Part shown: positions 1-12,167 of the stretch, in pieces
Position numbering within the stretch: position 1 is the first letter of the stretch
How the letters are laid out: each line of letters opens with the position of its first letter
Assembly: GCF_001649575.2 (NCBI RefSeq)
Contig: NC_051445.1
Span: 4,699,150 to 4,763,149, forward strand
From: Kryptolebias marmoratus
Taxonomy: Eukaryota; Chordata; Actinopteri; Cyprinodontiformes; Rivulidae
Direction: 5' to 3'
DNA: 64,000 bases
Program-made: the position numbers and the translations under genes
The notes under the pieces: model-generated
The model's database searches: none
Seen by the model: only the letters and a program-made list of their open reading frames with translations
What the model was told of the DNA's origin: nothing

Positions 1-1234
1 AATTACTGAAATCAATCTACTTTTTCATGATATTCTAATTTTATGACCAGCACCTGTATTTGGCAACAAGCTGTCTTTCATTTCCTCTTCCCTTTAGGAT
101 GAGCTATGGCGAAAACATTGTGTGACTGTAAGAAAGACACTGAGGAGACAAAACACTAAAAACAGCACCTGATTTTAGCTCCCAAACACACACACACACA
201 CACACACAATATTGTCTGAAGGATCACATAAATTGAGCCACTGTTTTTTGTTTTTTTTTTAAGTGAAGAACAGAATTTTACTGATGAAAAGGACCACACA
301 TGGATTTGGGCTTTTGTACTGCCCCCTGCACAAACATGCTTACTCTAGCACTAAAGCATTTATGCATCTCATACTATTATTTACTATAACTTATTGCTGC
401 TGGATTAGAATCAATGTAAAATCAGTTAAAATGTTTCATCTGTTATGATGTATACTTGATGTCATCCTCAGGTTTTACATTAAACTTAAACATTAAACTG
501 ATTTAGAAATAAGCCCAAAATGATGTTTAAAGATAATAATCAACACACAACTTCATGTAAATAAAATGTTCCAATTTCAGATGCACATTCACATTGAGTT
601 TGCATTCAAACACACACAGAGGCGGTGGCAGGCTGCAAAATTGATAGGGAGAGAACAAACAGAGAGCTGTTTGTTTAAGGAAAGTCTCAACCTTCATTCA
701 TCTTCACAGCCCACAACACACGCTCACTTCATTTTTACCACTGTTCAGACACCGCTTGTTTTCTTTAAGTTTTCATACAAACGTTCACTTAAATTCTCCC
801 ATAAGTCACACACAAAGAGGAGTATTCTCTCTCCGATCCACACACAGCCATAACTTACAATCTTCTCACACGTGTGGACATGAATATGAACCTTTTCTGC
901 TGTCGACGCACACACACACTCAGCCACACACACTCCAGCTCGAAGTGAGTGTGATATGGTGGATTCCAAGTCATCTGTTGTCAGCACTGCCTTTAACACC
1001 TCTTTCTTTTTCAGTCTCTGCTCCCAGGAATAAATAAATTGCTACTGGAGTAATCAAAAGCTCCTTATTGTTCCGAAAGGTTTAAAAAAATCTTGACTTG
1101 TCTGAAGTCCCTTTAAGTACACAGAGACCAAAAACAATAACATGTCATATGATGGCTGAATAGACTATATTTAGATTAAATCCAAAAGTTTCATAAAGAA
1201 ACCTTGCTAATTGGTAAAAGTCAAATATTTTCTT
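1..1234. other. Non-coding stretch, no gene seen
   Basis: AT-rich sequence with a CA microsatellite near 187-208 and several short CA-rich tracts between 600 and 930. Open frames here are short and driven by CA/GT repeats (His/Thr/Val/Cys runs). I see no splice-flanked coding segment. It may be intergenic or a long intron of the unidentified plus-strand gene whose last exon lies near 19.8 kb. Confidence 0.6.
187..208. repeat. CA dinucleotide microsatellite
   Basis: About eleven uninterrupted CA units seen directly. Confidence 0.9.
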
Positions 1235-1505
1235 GTATTGCTTTTAGGGAGGTAATTGGGAGGAACCAGCCTTCCTGATCTGAACTCCAGCAGTGTTTTG
1301 TTATTGGACTTCTGTGCTAAGCATGGGTTGTCCAAAACAAACACCATGTTCGAGTATGGGGTGGCCCATAAGTGTATTTGATACCAGGCCACCTTAGGCC
1401 TACATAATCATGTCATCAAACCTGCAGTCATATGTTTTGGACACTCGAGTAAAGAGAGGGGCAGAGCTCTCAGTAAATGCCAGTGTTTTGTGTCCAACTG
1501 ATGTA
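1235..1505 (+). mobile_element. RTE-like LINE fragment, endonuclease part
   Basis: This stretch aligns by eye with 2396-2645 of the larger LINE copy downstream: both contain the segment for 'gvlLLDFCA..gLS.T.tM.eyGv' followed by 'tLgl' and 'SSnLqsYVLDT.vKRGAELS'. Several substitutions and stops break the frame, so it is dead. It represents the end of the endonuclease domain only. The family is the common fish non-LTR element whose endonuclease is often mis-annotated as a craniofacial-development-protein-like gene. The class assignment (RTE clade) is from recall of family features. Confidence 0.75.
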
Positions 1506-2075
1506 TAAGGTAGCTACAGAACATCTGCTTGCTTTGTAGGCAAGGAAGATTTATTTGCATTGTGTAAGTACAGATGAGTGGTTTCTGTTTTAATGCTCTA
1601 TTAAGCTGTGGATTGAGTGTAAATCCAATTACTAGTAAATGAAAGTGATTGCTACTGATTATTATCTACTTTAATCTGTTTGAATGCAGAAATGGAAATT
1701 TCCTTTCCAGCAACCTCTGATGTTATTAGAAGACATAAAGTTAATTTACTTGTAAAAGTTAAAGTTCATTTGAAAGTGAAAGTACTTTGGTGACCTTAAA
1801 ATGAACGATGATTACTTATATTTTTACTCAAATATTAAAGTTCAGGTCAAGCTGACAATACGTTTTTGTTACCACACTCTTCCTGTTTCCTGTTTAGCTT
1901 CCAACCTTATCTCAAACTATAAATTTAGGCCTGAATGTATTCTAGTTTGTTCCTTGCTTGAGTAGATTAGGTAAGACTGAATAAATTAGTCAAGTCAAAA
2001 CATCTCAAACAATAAGATCACTTTGGCCCTGGAATGTTTGTGTGAGCTTTTGTAAAAAAATAAAATAAATCCTGG
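1506..2075. other. Non-coding spacer between two LINE fragments
   Basis: AT-rich, no open frame of note and no recognisable element. It separates two copies of the same LINE family lying in the same orientation. Confidence 0.6.
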
Positions 2076-3145
2076 AGAGAGGCTGGACTCTTTTCTCCTT
2101 TGGAGTTACCCAGGGAGAGAGGAATCAGGCGGGTGTGGAGATACCCACAAGCCCTCGGCTGAGCACCGCTGTGTTGGAGTTCTCCCCAGTGAACGAGAGG
2201 GTCGCCACTCTGCAGCTCCAAGCTGCAGGAGGGAAGGTTCTGAGTGTTGTTTGTGCTTATGCACCAAACAGCAGTTCATATTACCTGGCCTTTTTGGAAT
2301 CTCTGGATGGTGTCCTCGAAGGGGTGTCATCTGGGGATTCTGTTGCTCTCTTTGGCGACTTCAGTGCCCATGTGAGGAATGACAGAGTTATCTGGAAGGA
2401 GGTGATTGGAAGGAACAGCCTTTCTGATATGAAACCCAGCGGTGTTCTGTTATTGGACTTCTGTGCTAGCCGTGGGCTGTCCATAACGAGCACCATGTTA
2501 GAGTATGGGGTGTTTCATAAGTGTACTTGATACCAGGCCACTTTAGGCCTACATAATCTTGTCATCAGACCTGCGGCCATATGTTTTGGACACTCTGGTA
2601 AAGAGAGGGGCAGAGCTCTCAACTGATGCCCACCTGTTGGTGAGTTGGATCTGGTGGCAGGGGAGGCTGCTGGACAGATCTGGTAAACCTAAGCGAGTGA
2701 TGGTGAACTTGGAATGTCAGTGGAGACCCCTGTTTATGAGATCTACAAATCACATTTCCGGTAGAGTTTTTCACATGTCCCAGGGGAGGTCAGGGTCATG
2801 GAATCTGAATGGACCATGTTCAGGGCCTCTATTGCAGATGCGGCCTCCAGGAGCTGTGGCTGGAAGGTCATTGGTGCCTGTCGCAGCAGCAACCAGAGGG
2901 CCTGCTGGTGGACACCACTGGTGATGGAGGATGTCAAGCTAAAGAAGGAAGCCTTTAGGTCTTGGCTGTCTTTGTGGACTCCTGAAACAGCTGACAGAGT
3001 GATCAGAAGGACTGTGGGTCTCTGAGTCTCTGCTTCACATGGAGGAGTTCAAGTATCTCGGAGTCTGATCCACGAGTGATGGTATGATGGAGCAGGAGAT
3101 GGATTTACAGATCAGGGCCTCATCCTCAGTAATAAGGGCGTTGCT
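2076..3145 (+). mobile_element. Degenerate RTE-like LINE, endonuclease kept, reverse transcriptase deleted
   Basis: Three consecutive open segments in two reading frames (2135-2530, 2559-2924, 2798-3025) together read as an apurinic-type endonuclease of a non-LTR retrotransposon. Visible motifs are VVCAYAPNSSS, LFGDFSAHV (normally GDFNAHV), LLLDFCASRGLSIT, SSDLRPYVLDT, KRGAELSTDAHLLVSW (SDH-type motif altered to TDAH) and ESEWTMFRASIADAA. After WWTPLV..VKLKKEAFRSW the sequence jumps near 3000-3035 directly to MEEFKYLGV, which belongs near the end of the reverse transcriptase. About 1.3-1.5 kb of the RT domain is therefore missing. Stops and frameshifts make it a pseudo-copy. It is not a host gene. 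Confidence 0.85.
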
Positions 3146-4048
3146 TTGATACATTTATTTAAAAAATTCCATTGGTAAAATCTGGCTTAGTAAGAGCAGA
3201 ATAAATATGATCAAGGATGTCTTTTTTTCCAGGTGTGTGTTACTACTTGTTTTCACAGATGCATACTTTATGTACACGTGTATCTTTCTGCAGGTGTATG
3301 CACGTGTGGATCTGTGTGTGAAGTTTGTCTGTTTTGTGTGTACTCTGTGTGTGTTTGAGTGTGTGTGTGTGGAATGCATGCTGCCACCAAAGGCCAGATT
3401 TACTGACGGAAGAACAGTGCCAAGAACGGGAGTGGTCAGATTAATCACCTCTGTGAGTGTGTGTTTACAGTTGTAGAGGTGTGGAGGGTGCTCATGGATT
3501 ACTAACTTCTTTGTTGGTTTAAAATTTTTAAATAAATTTACAGACGTCTTTCATGAAAAATTTTACCATCAAACTAAAATTCAGCCTAACCCTTTTATAA
3601 TGGGATTTATTTGATAAAAAATGTTGCTGTAGTTACTTATTCTGCCTAGTTTCCGCTGTGTGCTGTAATTTTAGCTACTGTCTAGATTTCATAAACAGTC
3701 TTTTGAGCAAATAGCTTAATTTTAGTTGATATGTGATGGGGTCAGATGTTAACTTGTCCTTAAGTCCAGATTTTTATGCCATTAACTTGTCAACTAATTT
3801 TTCCTAAATTTTGCTCAGTGGTTAAACATCAAATCAAAACAGTTTTTTTTTTAAATGTCTGCCCCGTGGCACAGACTGAAGCTGAAACACGATGTAAAAC
3901 TCTTCTTCGTGGAAGAAACTTGAAGCAGTACCTCAAAAAGCAAGCAGTTAGAAAATCAAAGTGTATGTCTGTGGTATGTGAGTGTGGTTGGCTGGTTTTG
4001 AATGTGTAAGTAAACTAAACGTGAGCAGTTTTCCATCTACTCCAGTGC

Positions 4049-4067
4049 TGTGTGTGTGTGTGTGTGT
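4049..4067. repeat. GT dinucleotide microsatellite
   Basis: Uninterrupted TG units seen directly. Confidence 0.85.
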
Positions 4068-4294
4068 ACAGTATCTGTCTGTGTGCATGTGTTCTGATGA
4101 CCAATTTGCCAGATCACTAAAATTTCAAACACGTTTTTAATTGACAGTTGTACTTGTGTAAATCTTTTGAATCTTGCTCTCCACCACTCACGTTTTTTTA
4201 ATGTAACATTTGTTTTCTTTTTTCCTTGTTGCTGTTTGTGTTAAAAGGCTGTTCAGCTTTTAATATGTTGCTTTTTACCAGTTTGTTTCATTTA

Positions 4295-4331
4295 TTGATG
4301 AACGCATTGGTCTCAACAATGCGTTCATCAA
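4295..4331. repeat. Perfect 15-base inverted repeat (hairpin) with 7-base loop
   Basis: The left arm ttgatgaacgcattg at 4295-4309 and right arm caatgcgttcatcaa at 4317-4331 are exact reverse complements around gtctcaa. Allowing a 3-base bulge, the pairing extends to cattt/aaatg outside. No flanking gene or element explains it. It may be the remnant of a small palindromic transposon or a foldback RNA. Confidence 0.9.
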
Positions 4332-5371
4332 ATGTATCTGTATTTGTTTTGTTATTTATAGAGATTACAATTTAAAGGGAAAATCCATAAAAATAAGTTT
4401 GGTCACTCCTTGTTAATAGGTTTCAGTAAATGGTTTGTCTTTAGCAAATAGTGCATCCAAAAGCTGTTCTGAGGCTTTTATTGGACTACCATTTTTTTCT
4501 CATTCATGTCTAAAGGAAACAACAATTCATACTAAAACTCAAAAGTCTATAAAAAGGTATATTTAACATATTCAGCTTAGGTGGTTTACTTGTCTTTGTG
4601 GACAATGTAAATATGTATAAAGCAGGCAGATTCAATTTAATTATTGTGTAAGCAGAAATTAGATCCAATTTGTTAAAAACAAAAGCTTGTTTTGTTTTGT
4701 CTCTCTTCCTCATAATAATAAAAAAATTAAGCTCCCATATGTTTACCTATAAAGTAATGTATTAAATTGTAATGTTTGTGCATGTGTTTACAGCCTGGCT
4801 TAGGCTCACAGCAGTGGCAATGTTGTCGGCTGCTTGGAGTTCTGATTACAGGACTGTAGCAACATTTTACGTACAACTGTGAGTTTACTGGTGTGGTGAG
4901 GGAGCAAGGAAGCCAAACGAGAGGCAGGAGAAGGAGGATATTGAAAATGAAGCGTGAAAGTAAAGAGGAAGAAAAGTTACTGTGTGATTATACAGTAGCA
5001 GATGTTTACTACCTGTGTGTGAGTGTGCGTGTGTTTGTAAGTGTATGTGTGTATATAGAAATGTGGCTTTTCCCCATGAACCATATAAGATTGCCATTAT
5101 AGTTATAACTTCAGATGGTCTGGCAGCAGAATTAGTGGAACGATCACTTCTTTTTAGTCAGACCTAAAGCTAGTACCTCACTCAAACTGTTGGAGACTAG
5201 CTGGGTATTCCAAATTGAGAGAAAAGAAGAACATTTTTCTTTGCAGTTTGAATGAATTTTCAATGTTTGTGACAAATGACCAGCGAGCCATGTGGCTGCG
5301 TTTGAAACGGCAGTTTCTTTTTTAAAAAAGTCACGTCTTATTGTCATGTGCACATCTTGTAAGTTTGTATT

Positions 5372-5573
5372 CTAAGCCATGAACAAGCAAGCAATCCAGC
5401 TTACATCACATCTCAGCTTTAAAAGCTCAACTCCACACTCTCTATTTCTGAATTGAGAAAGCTCCTCGGATGAGAAGCGAAACGTCTTCAGCTACAGAAT
5501 AGAAGTCCAGTTGTTTTTTTTTTTGTTTTGTTTTTTTTGTTTTTTAACTTTTTTTGAACTAAGCCATGAACAA
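5372..5573 (+). mobile_element. Short solo Penelope-like element terminus with 15-base target-site duplication
   Basis: The body 5387-5558 is flanked by an identical 15-base repeat, ctaagccatgaacaa, at 5372-5386 and 5559-5573, which I read as a target-site duplication. The body contains the segment from ctccacactctc through gaaacgtcttcagctacag and the T-rich end found in both arms of the larger element at 12180-12591. It starts with gcaagcaatcc, as does the right part of that element. It is a 5'-truncated copy with no coding capacity. A hammerhead-like core (ggatgagaagcgaaacgtc) lies at 5468-5486. Confidence 0.75.
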
Positions 5574-8500
5574 TAATTTTAGCTGCCTCATTGTAACATC
5601 TTTATGATTTAATCTACTCAAGTTCACTTTTGAAATGAAGATATTTTAATCATTATTATTTATCACTGGTGTGGATTTAATACCTGGACATTAGCCTTGG
5701 TTGTTTTTTTTCAGAGGAGAGCTCTCTTTCTGGTAACAAAATACATCTCTAGTTCTCTTGTAATGAATATGAGATGCCTGTGATGATTTTGCAACTATTT
5801 TGAGACAAACTTTGTCCCACAACTTTTTTGAATATCTTCATATCTCAAGCATCAAGGCTGTGTGCCTCTGCGACTCTCTCAAGGAAACTTGAACCACCAC
5901 AAACGGTTTGAGACGGTTTGGAGACTCCCTCACGAATGTCTTTCACCAGCTGCTCAGAATTTAGTGAGATACTACTGTAAACTACTGTACTATGTGACTT
6001 TTCAACACTTTAGTATTTTTACATTAGTCTATTTACTAAACAAGTAGGTGAAGTAATTTGGGCCAACTTCTTTATATATTTTTTCCTCTTATTTAGAAAA
6101 AAATTCCACCACCAATTACAGCTTTGATTTATCAGGTGTAGCCTGCCACAGAAATTTATTTTGGAGGTTCGGTTGCTTCTAACCCAGCTAGTTCAGATCC
6201 AAGTTGTAAACTGTTGCTACAGTCCTTCAGTCACAGCTCCAAACAGCGAACATCTTCTTTTCCCCTAACACAGTTATGGAAGGAGTTTAGCCTCTTCAGT
6301 CAGTCTAATCCTGCTGACAGGCTCTCAATCATTTTGAACTTTAGCTGGCAGCGCTGGTCCTTGTTATTATCTCTGAGACTATTTTTTTTTCTGTGGTGCC
6401 AACTCACCGTGGCTGCAGAGCAGAATAAGGACTGCTGGTGGTTTCACTTCTCAGTGACAGTGGAGCTGAAGTCCATCTATGGAACAAGCTGTTCACCAAA
6501 GAGGTGGCTCAATATGTCCCTTAGGATTTTTCCCCAAATATTTGCAAATTTAGATATTAGGGTACTTAATGACACAGTATTTGCCTTATATAAAGTCATA
6601 ATTTTAAGAATACTTTGCAGATGAAGGAAAGAAAGTGTCAGTCAGATTCTGGTGAAGAAGCTGTGTTGTGTGAGTGCAGCTTGTTGACAACTTTTGATTA
6701 ATGAGAGGTGTTTCTTTTTTTTTCCCCCACAGGTTTACGTGTGTGTGTCTCAGGTGAAAGGTCCTTAAAATAACAGAGTAATTCCTAAATTATATTAAGT
6801 GTCCCTTGAAGGTTGTTTGTTGAATTAATTTAGTGTGTTTGTGTTTGTGAGAGAGCTCCATGTGTTTCCAGTCACAGCGGTTCTGCCTGTTAATTTGGTG
6901 GAATAAAGTGTGTTTGCAAAAATACTGCTGTGTGTGTGTGTGTGTGTTATGTGGTTTATTAATGACGGGCAAATCTGTTAGACACAAATCTGGCAGCTGT
7001 AATGCCACACACAAACACACAGTTTTAAGGAATTCTGGAGAACCAGCACTAATAATATGTCACTACGCTGTCAGTTTGGTATTTATGAATTTTAGTCTGG
7101 TTTTGAAACTTGCAAATGAACATAATGTAAAAATAGTGAGTTGAAAACACAAAAATGATCAAACTTATTTCTAAAACTAGTACTAAAATGTATCATTTAT
7201 CATATCTGGCAAAAGTGGTATTTTAACAACAACTGATGATGGATCTGCATAATGCCAGGGTCACAAGACGGGTTTGGAAGATAGCACAGGACCCAAGTCA
7301 CCCGGCACACCACCTTTTTAAAAATCTGGCCAGAGCTTCAGTGCTGTCAGAACAAAAACCAGCAGACACATTTTTTTTCCTCACTGTAGTCTCCCCTCTT
7401 AATGAGGTTTCCTTCTCCTGCACTGTACCCAGGAAAAGTTCCTGTGTACAGATCCCTGTACATTTGGCAAAATAAAATTGATTGTGATTTCCTCCAACAC
7501 ATAAACAGCTTCACTTTCAGGGGCTTTCTTTAGAGCGGCAGGTGTAGCTGGACTATAGAAAGGAGCTACAACATCACAACATCCTCTGTAGTGGGCATTG
7601 CCAACAATGATGTCAAGCTTTCCTTAGGTCAGTATTTGTATAAGATATAAAAAAAGCCACGAAAATTGATGTCAAAGGTGGATAAGAAGCTTTATTCAGA
7701 GATTAAATTTAATTCATGGAGGGTTACGTGGGAGAAAATAAAATCAATAGTCTCCCCCATCCAAGTATAATGTGTCCTCTGTTTTTACCTTGCAGGGGTC
7801 AGAAATATTACTTTATGGTTTCCTGCCTTCCCTCCCTTGTACTTGTTCCTGTCGGAGATGTGGTGAGGTGAAATGTATCTTTGGCAGAGGTAGTGCTGAG
7901 GAGGAGGAGGAGAAGGAGGAAGAATGGTGACTTACCGCAGTACAGTTAACAAACACACACAGAGCCAGAAAGCTGCATGTCCTACAACGAGGCGGTGCAG
8001 GTGTCCATTTGGAAAAATAAGATCGGAAAGACAAAAAGGAGAAGAAAGAGGAGAAGGGAAAAAAATGTCCCTGAAGGAGTTTTGGTAAAGGCCTTTTTTC
8101 CATCAGTGTTGGATGAAAAGATTGAAAGCCGATAATAGAGCTTATACATAGCATCTTCCATTGTTCATGAGAATTATGTGATTTGACAAATAGATCCAGA
8201 GAAAATAGTGTGTCTGTTTGATCAACTTCTATTTCTGATGTAAAAATAATATTGACAGTTAACCTGCTTTAACTGTGGTTGTAAAGTGGATATAGTTTTG
8301 TTAAAGTATGATCTGTTGCCACTGAAGTGGTTTTGTGTGCATGTTGTAAAGCCTACCTGTATGTACACTGTGGTGTCCCTCACATCCTCAGAGGTCTTTC
8401 AGTTTGGTTTCAAGGTTAGGGAAGGGGGTTCCTATGTTCAGGGTTTTCCCCCACCAGGGTGCTTCTTCTGTGGCCAGCCAGCCTCGGTGTAGCCCCTTCC

Positions 8501-10834
8501 TCTCTGTGCTCCGCATGAATGACAAGGAAAACCCTCAGCCAACTGAAATATAAGAAGATCTGAAAATATCTGCAAATATTTTTATAATTGACTTCAGGGA
8601 CAGCAGCAGTCAAGGCCCCGCTGGTGCTGCCATTTCCATTTATATTTTACATGTTAGGAGTTACACTGATGCTGTCATTCAGCAAGAGTTTATAGTGGGG
8701 GCAGCAAATAAAGAAGCTATAAATTTAACACTTGTGACGTTAAATTAAACAAATAATAATGTTCTTAATTCAGCTATTTTAAACCAGTCAATCATCCATA
8801 GACTGGATGAGTGAGGTCAACTACACTGATCATCTTGTCAGAAAACTATATTCTCTGCATATATATTGGTGTCCCAGTGGTCCATGGGAACACAAACATG
8901 GATGTGAAAATGTTTTGATGCAGAACATGAACCTGTTTATGACCCTGCTTTGCTACGTTAAAAGGAACTTAATCATGTTGCTTGAATATTGCAACCATTA
9001 CTGTCTTTGTCCTGAAATACATCCAAATAAAATCTGTTAAAGTAGTGACATTTAGTCGTTTGATTATCAGTTAGTTTCCTGTTAAATTTCCTCATTCTCA
9101 TTCAGACATATTTCTTTGTGATGGAAAGAACTGTGATATGGACGTCCACCTCTTTAAAAACTACCAGCTGTTTTGAATGTTTTCTACCTGTGTATGGTCT
9201 CCTTTATTGAAAGATGATTTATTTTATATATTTGTTATAACCTATCAGAGATTGATGGGCAGCTACAAATGCTTCTTTCTTCATTGAGTCATTGCATCTG
9301 ATTGCTTCAAACCAGCAAACTTCAGCTTTTTTAGGAGTGTTCAAACTAGCAGATAACCTAAAAATAATAAAATGCTTTTGATTTGCAGCACCTGGCTCTT
9401 ACTTACAATCTTCATTTTTTTGTACATATTTTTCATTATTTCATATATTTTTCTTTTCACTGTCCTTTTCATTTTGGTTTAGTTTTAATTAAATCAATAA
9501 TAACATAGTGTTACATGTCTTGTGCTGTTGTTTTTTATGGTTGTATTTACTTTTAAACAAGATGTGTTTTCTGACAGATGTGAATTCTTGACAGAATCCT
9601 TTTTTATTATATCTTTAAAATACTTTAAAAAGTCCTAGTTTTAGAATAAAATTAATGCTGTTATAAAGGTAAAAATGGTAAGGTCAAATGTGAAGATAAA
9701 TCTGATTTAGGTTTGTTTGTTTTTATTATTTTTAACTTGTACTCCATGAAGCTTAATGAATGAATGAATAAATAATCTTTGCAGCATTAGTATTGATGTT
9801 GTCCTGACTTGACTTTCAGTGCCTTAAACTTGGAGCTGTGTATGTTTGAGTGTGTCTGCATGTTTATGTTGCTATGGTAGAGGAGTGTTAAAACACTTTC
9901 CAGGGATGAACTGTTGTGTCTCAGTACAGAACAACAAGCAGACCACAACAGAAGCCAGCTAAACACACACATACACAAACTAGATTTAGCATCCTACATT
10001 TAAGGTGCAGTACGTGTGTGTCTGTTCACATGTGCATATTATCATCCCGCAAATCCTGTGGAGATAAGATTTTGCATGTTTTAATTTAGGAAATGTATAT
10101 ACAGTGTAGTGAGTAAAACTTACAGTTTACGTGTGTGTAACTCACCCAGTGTTGTAAATGTTGCCTCTGATGTGGTTGGCTGTATTTAGACAGAGAGCAG
10201 AGAGCACGAAGGAGTTTAACAGAGGCGTGTACGTGTGCATTTGTGCACGTTTGTCTGTATCAGTGTGTTTGTGCAAAGATTTTATGTCACTACCAGGCCT
10301 AGCGACCTTCATGTCCTTTTTCCGTCAGGCCAAAACGTCTGCTCTTTGGACTGGCCGCCGTATATTTTTCTGTACATTATGTGTGTGTTGGTATGTGTGT
10401 GTGTCTGCATGTTGGTTAGTAGCAGGGCGTAGCTGAGTAGAGAAAAAATATCTTGGCCAACCACGGGAATGAACCCACCCACTATACCACACCCAGAGAG
10501 ACAGAGCAAGCAGTGGTCTGAGCCTCTCTCTATCTTTAAATCTTTGTCTCTCATTGCTTTTCACAATTTTATTGTCTTTGTTTGAAAACATTATTTGCCA
10601 CTTTTCTTTCTTTTTCTTACCTCCTTTCTTTGTGTCTTCCAGTTTCAAATAATTATTATTCAATCTCACAGACCTTTTTTTGGACAGATATCAGACTTTT
10701 TTAATACTTAAATTCATTATGTTCCAGGGCTCACCATTCTTTGTTGTATTGTTAAAATTTTGTCTCCAAAAATGTCAGTTTTATTAGCTGAATGGCTCAT
10801 AAATGACCAGAAACATCCCTGTTAGGTGACGAGA
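5574..10834. other. Long non-coding stretch
   Basis: AT-rich, with a GT microsatellite at 6929-6947, a TGAA tetranucleotide run near 9755-9775 and GT-rich tracts near 10210-10420. No open frame has gene-like features. The purine-rich block near 7890-8060 carries a weak minus-strand exon-like segment, discussed in the findings. Nothing else is recognised. Confidence 0.5.
6929..6947. repeat. GT dinucleotide microsatellite
   Basis: Uninterrupted TG units seen directly. Confidence 0.85.
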
Positions 10835-11085
10835 TGTAATCCGGCGGCACAGCAGAGCAGTGGTCAGAGCTTTTAAAGGTTGCAGATTTAAAACTTGACT
10901 GGTATGTTTCTGTGTGGAGTTTGCATGTTCTCCCTGTGCATGTGTGTTTTCTCTGCACACTCTGGTTTCCTCCAACAGTCCAAAAACATGCATGTTAGGT
11001 TAGTTGGTAACTCTAAATTGTCACCATAGGTATGCACGCATGTGTCTGTCTTGTTTGTCTCTATGTGGACTTGGATTCTTAAAAA
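10835..11085 (+). mobile_element. Diverged tRNA-promoter SINE copy
   Basis: Shows the same order of blocks as the better preserved SINE at 13732-14101: a ggcggcacagcagagcagtgg-like A-box region, a decayed B box (ggttgcagattt), gtgtggagtttgcatgttctccctgtg, ggtttcctcc.acagtccaaaa, acatgcatgttaggttagttgg and aactctaaattgtc. It lacks the last third, including the GGAT tail, and is more diverged, so it is probably older. It is non-coding. Confidence 0.75.
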
Positions 11086-12167
11086 AAACAGCCAAGTTTG
11101 AAGATTTTACTACAGACACAATGAAAATCAACATGAGGAGCTCCAGAATGGAGGAGGTTGAACACTGCTGGCGTTCCATGCTTTTAAACACTGCTGTGTG
11201 TTTATGGAACGGGATGCTTCAAGCCGGTGACACACCATGCAGATAATCGGCTGTCCTCAACGTGGCTCTGCGTCTGTGAGCCGCTTTTCTTGTTCATTTA
11301 AGGACTCATTTACTTGACACAATATATATTTGTTCTCATTTTTCTTCTCCGTTGGTAGCAGAGGATTACAAAGACTAGTTAGTCTGAAACTCTAAACTAA
11401 AATTCCTTTAACTTCCAAAAAAAAAATTAGATATTTCTTAAAAATCTAAATTGTGCTTCCTAAATGAGATAATCTTACCCTTGAAATGCATTTGTATGTT
11501 TAACGAATCGTTCATGAGTTCAGATTTTTTTAAACAGGTTCAGATCTAGTTCCAAACTCTTAAACTTTTTGGGTTCTCCTCTCATGTCTCTGTACGAGAA
11601 ACATTTTCACCATCACTGAAGACACTCCCCCTCATCACTTAGGAAACAGACTTCAGTAATGCCAGTGTTTGTGAGTGTTTGTACATGCTTCAACGCTCAT
11701 TTGCACATAAATATCTGGTTCTTTTTTTTTTCCTTGTGAAGACATTTTGTGTGCAGTACTTCATGTGCAGTGTAGCACAGTCTGGTCTGGGGTGTCATGG
11801 TCTACACACACATTAAGAGTAATGGACAGGCCTGTTTGCTTCAACAGCACATTCCACACCAAGAATAGTATTAAAAACTGCCTGTCCAGACACTGTCAGC
11901 TCTCCTATATGCACCTTATTATTTTCATAATTGAATCGTTTGTGGGAGGCTGTTGTTGACTTATTTTACCTAAATGACCACTGAGCTGTAATATAAAGTT
12001 TTGTTCTGTTTATTTCTGTCATGTCTTTTATTAATAGAGAACACTGACAGTATATTTGTCATCTAGTAAAAACACTTCAGCAGTAATGTTCTCTAAAACT
12101 CAAAAGCTGAAAGAAATTAAACAACACATTTAAGCCAATAATACCTTGTTTTTGTTTATTTTCCAAG
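11086..12167. other. Non-coding stretch
   Basis: No recognisable coding exon, RNA or element. Open frames of 70-80 codons occur by chance. Confidence 0.5.

Larger units (their letters stand above)
3146..5371. other. Non-coding stretch with GT-rich tracts and a perfect hairpin
   Basis: Contains GT-rich tracts near 3290-3370, a GT microsatellite at 4049-4067 and a perfect 15-base inverted repeat at 4295-4331, listed separately. No coding exon is recognised. The open frame at 3207-3476 is a GT-repeat artefact rich in Val and Cys. Confidence 0.55.

Noticed and set aside
3207..3476. 89-codon frame with Val/Cys-rich product
   Set aside because: Produced by GTGT repeats; no other coding sign.
4794..4878. 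Splice-flanked open segment (cag ... gtgagt)
   Set aside because: Weak acceptor tract and only 27 codons; no neighbour of matching phase, so chance is the simplest reading.
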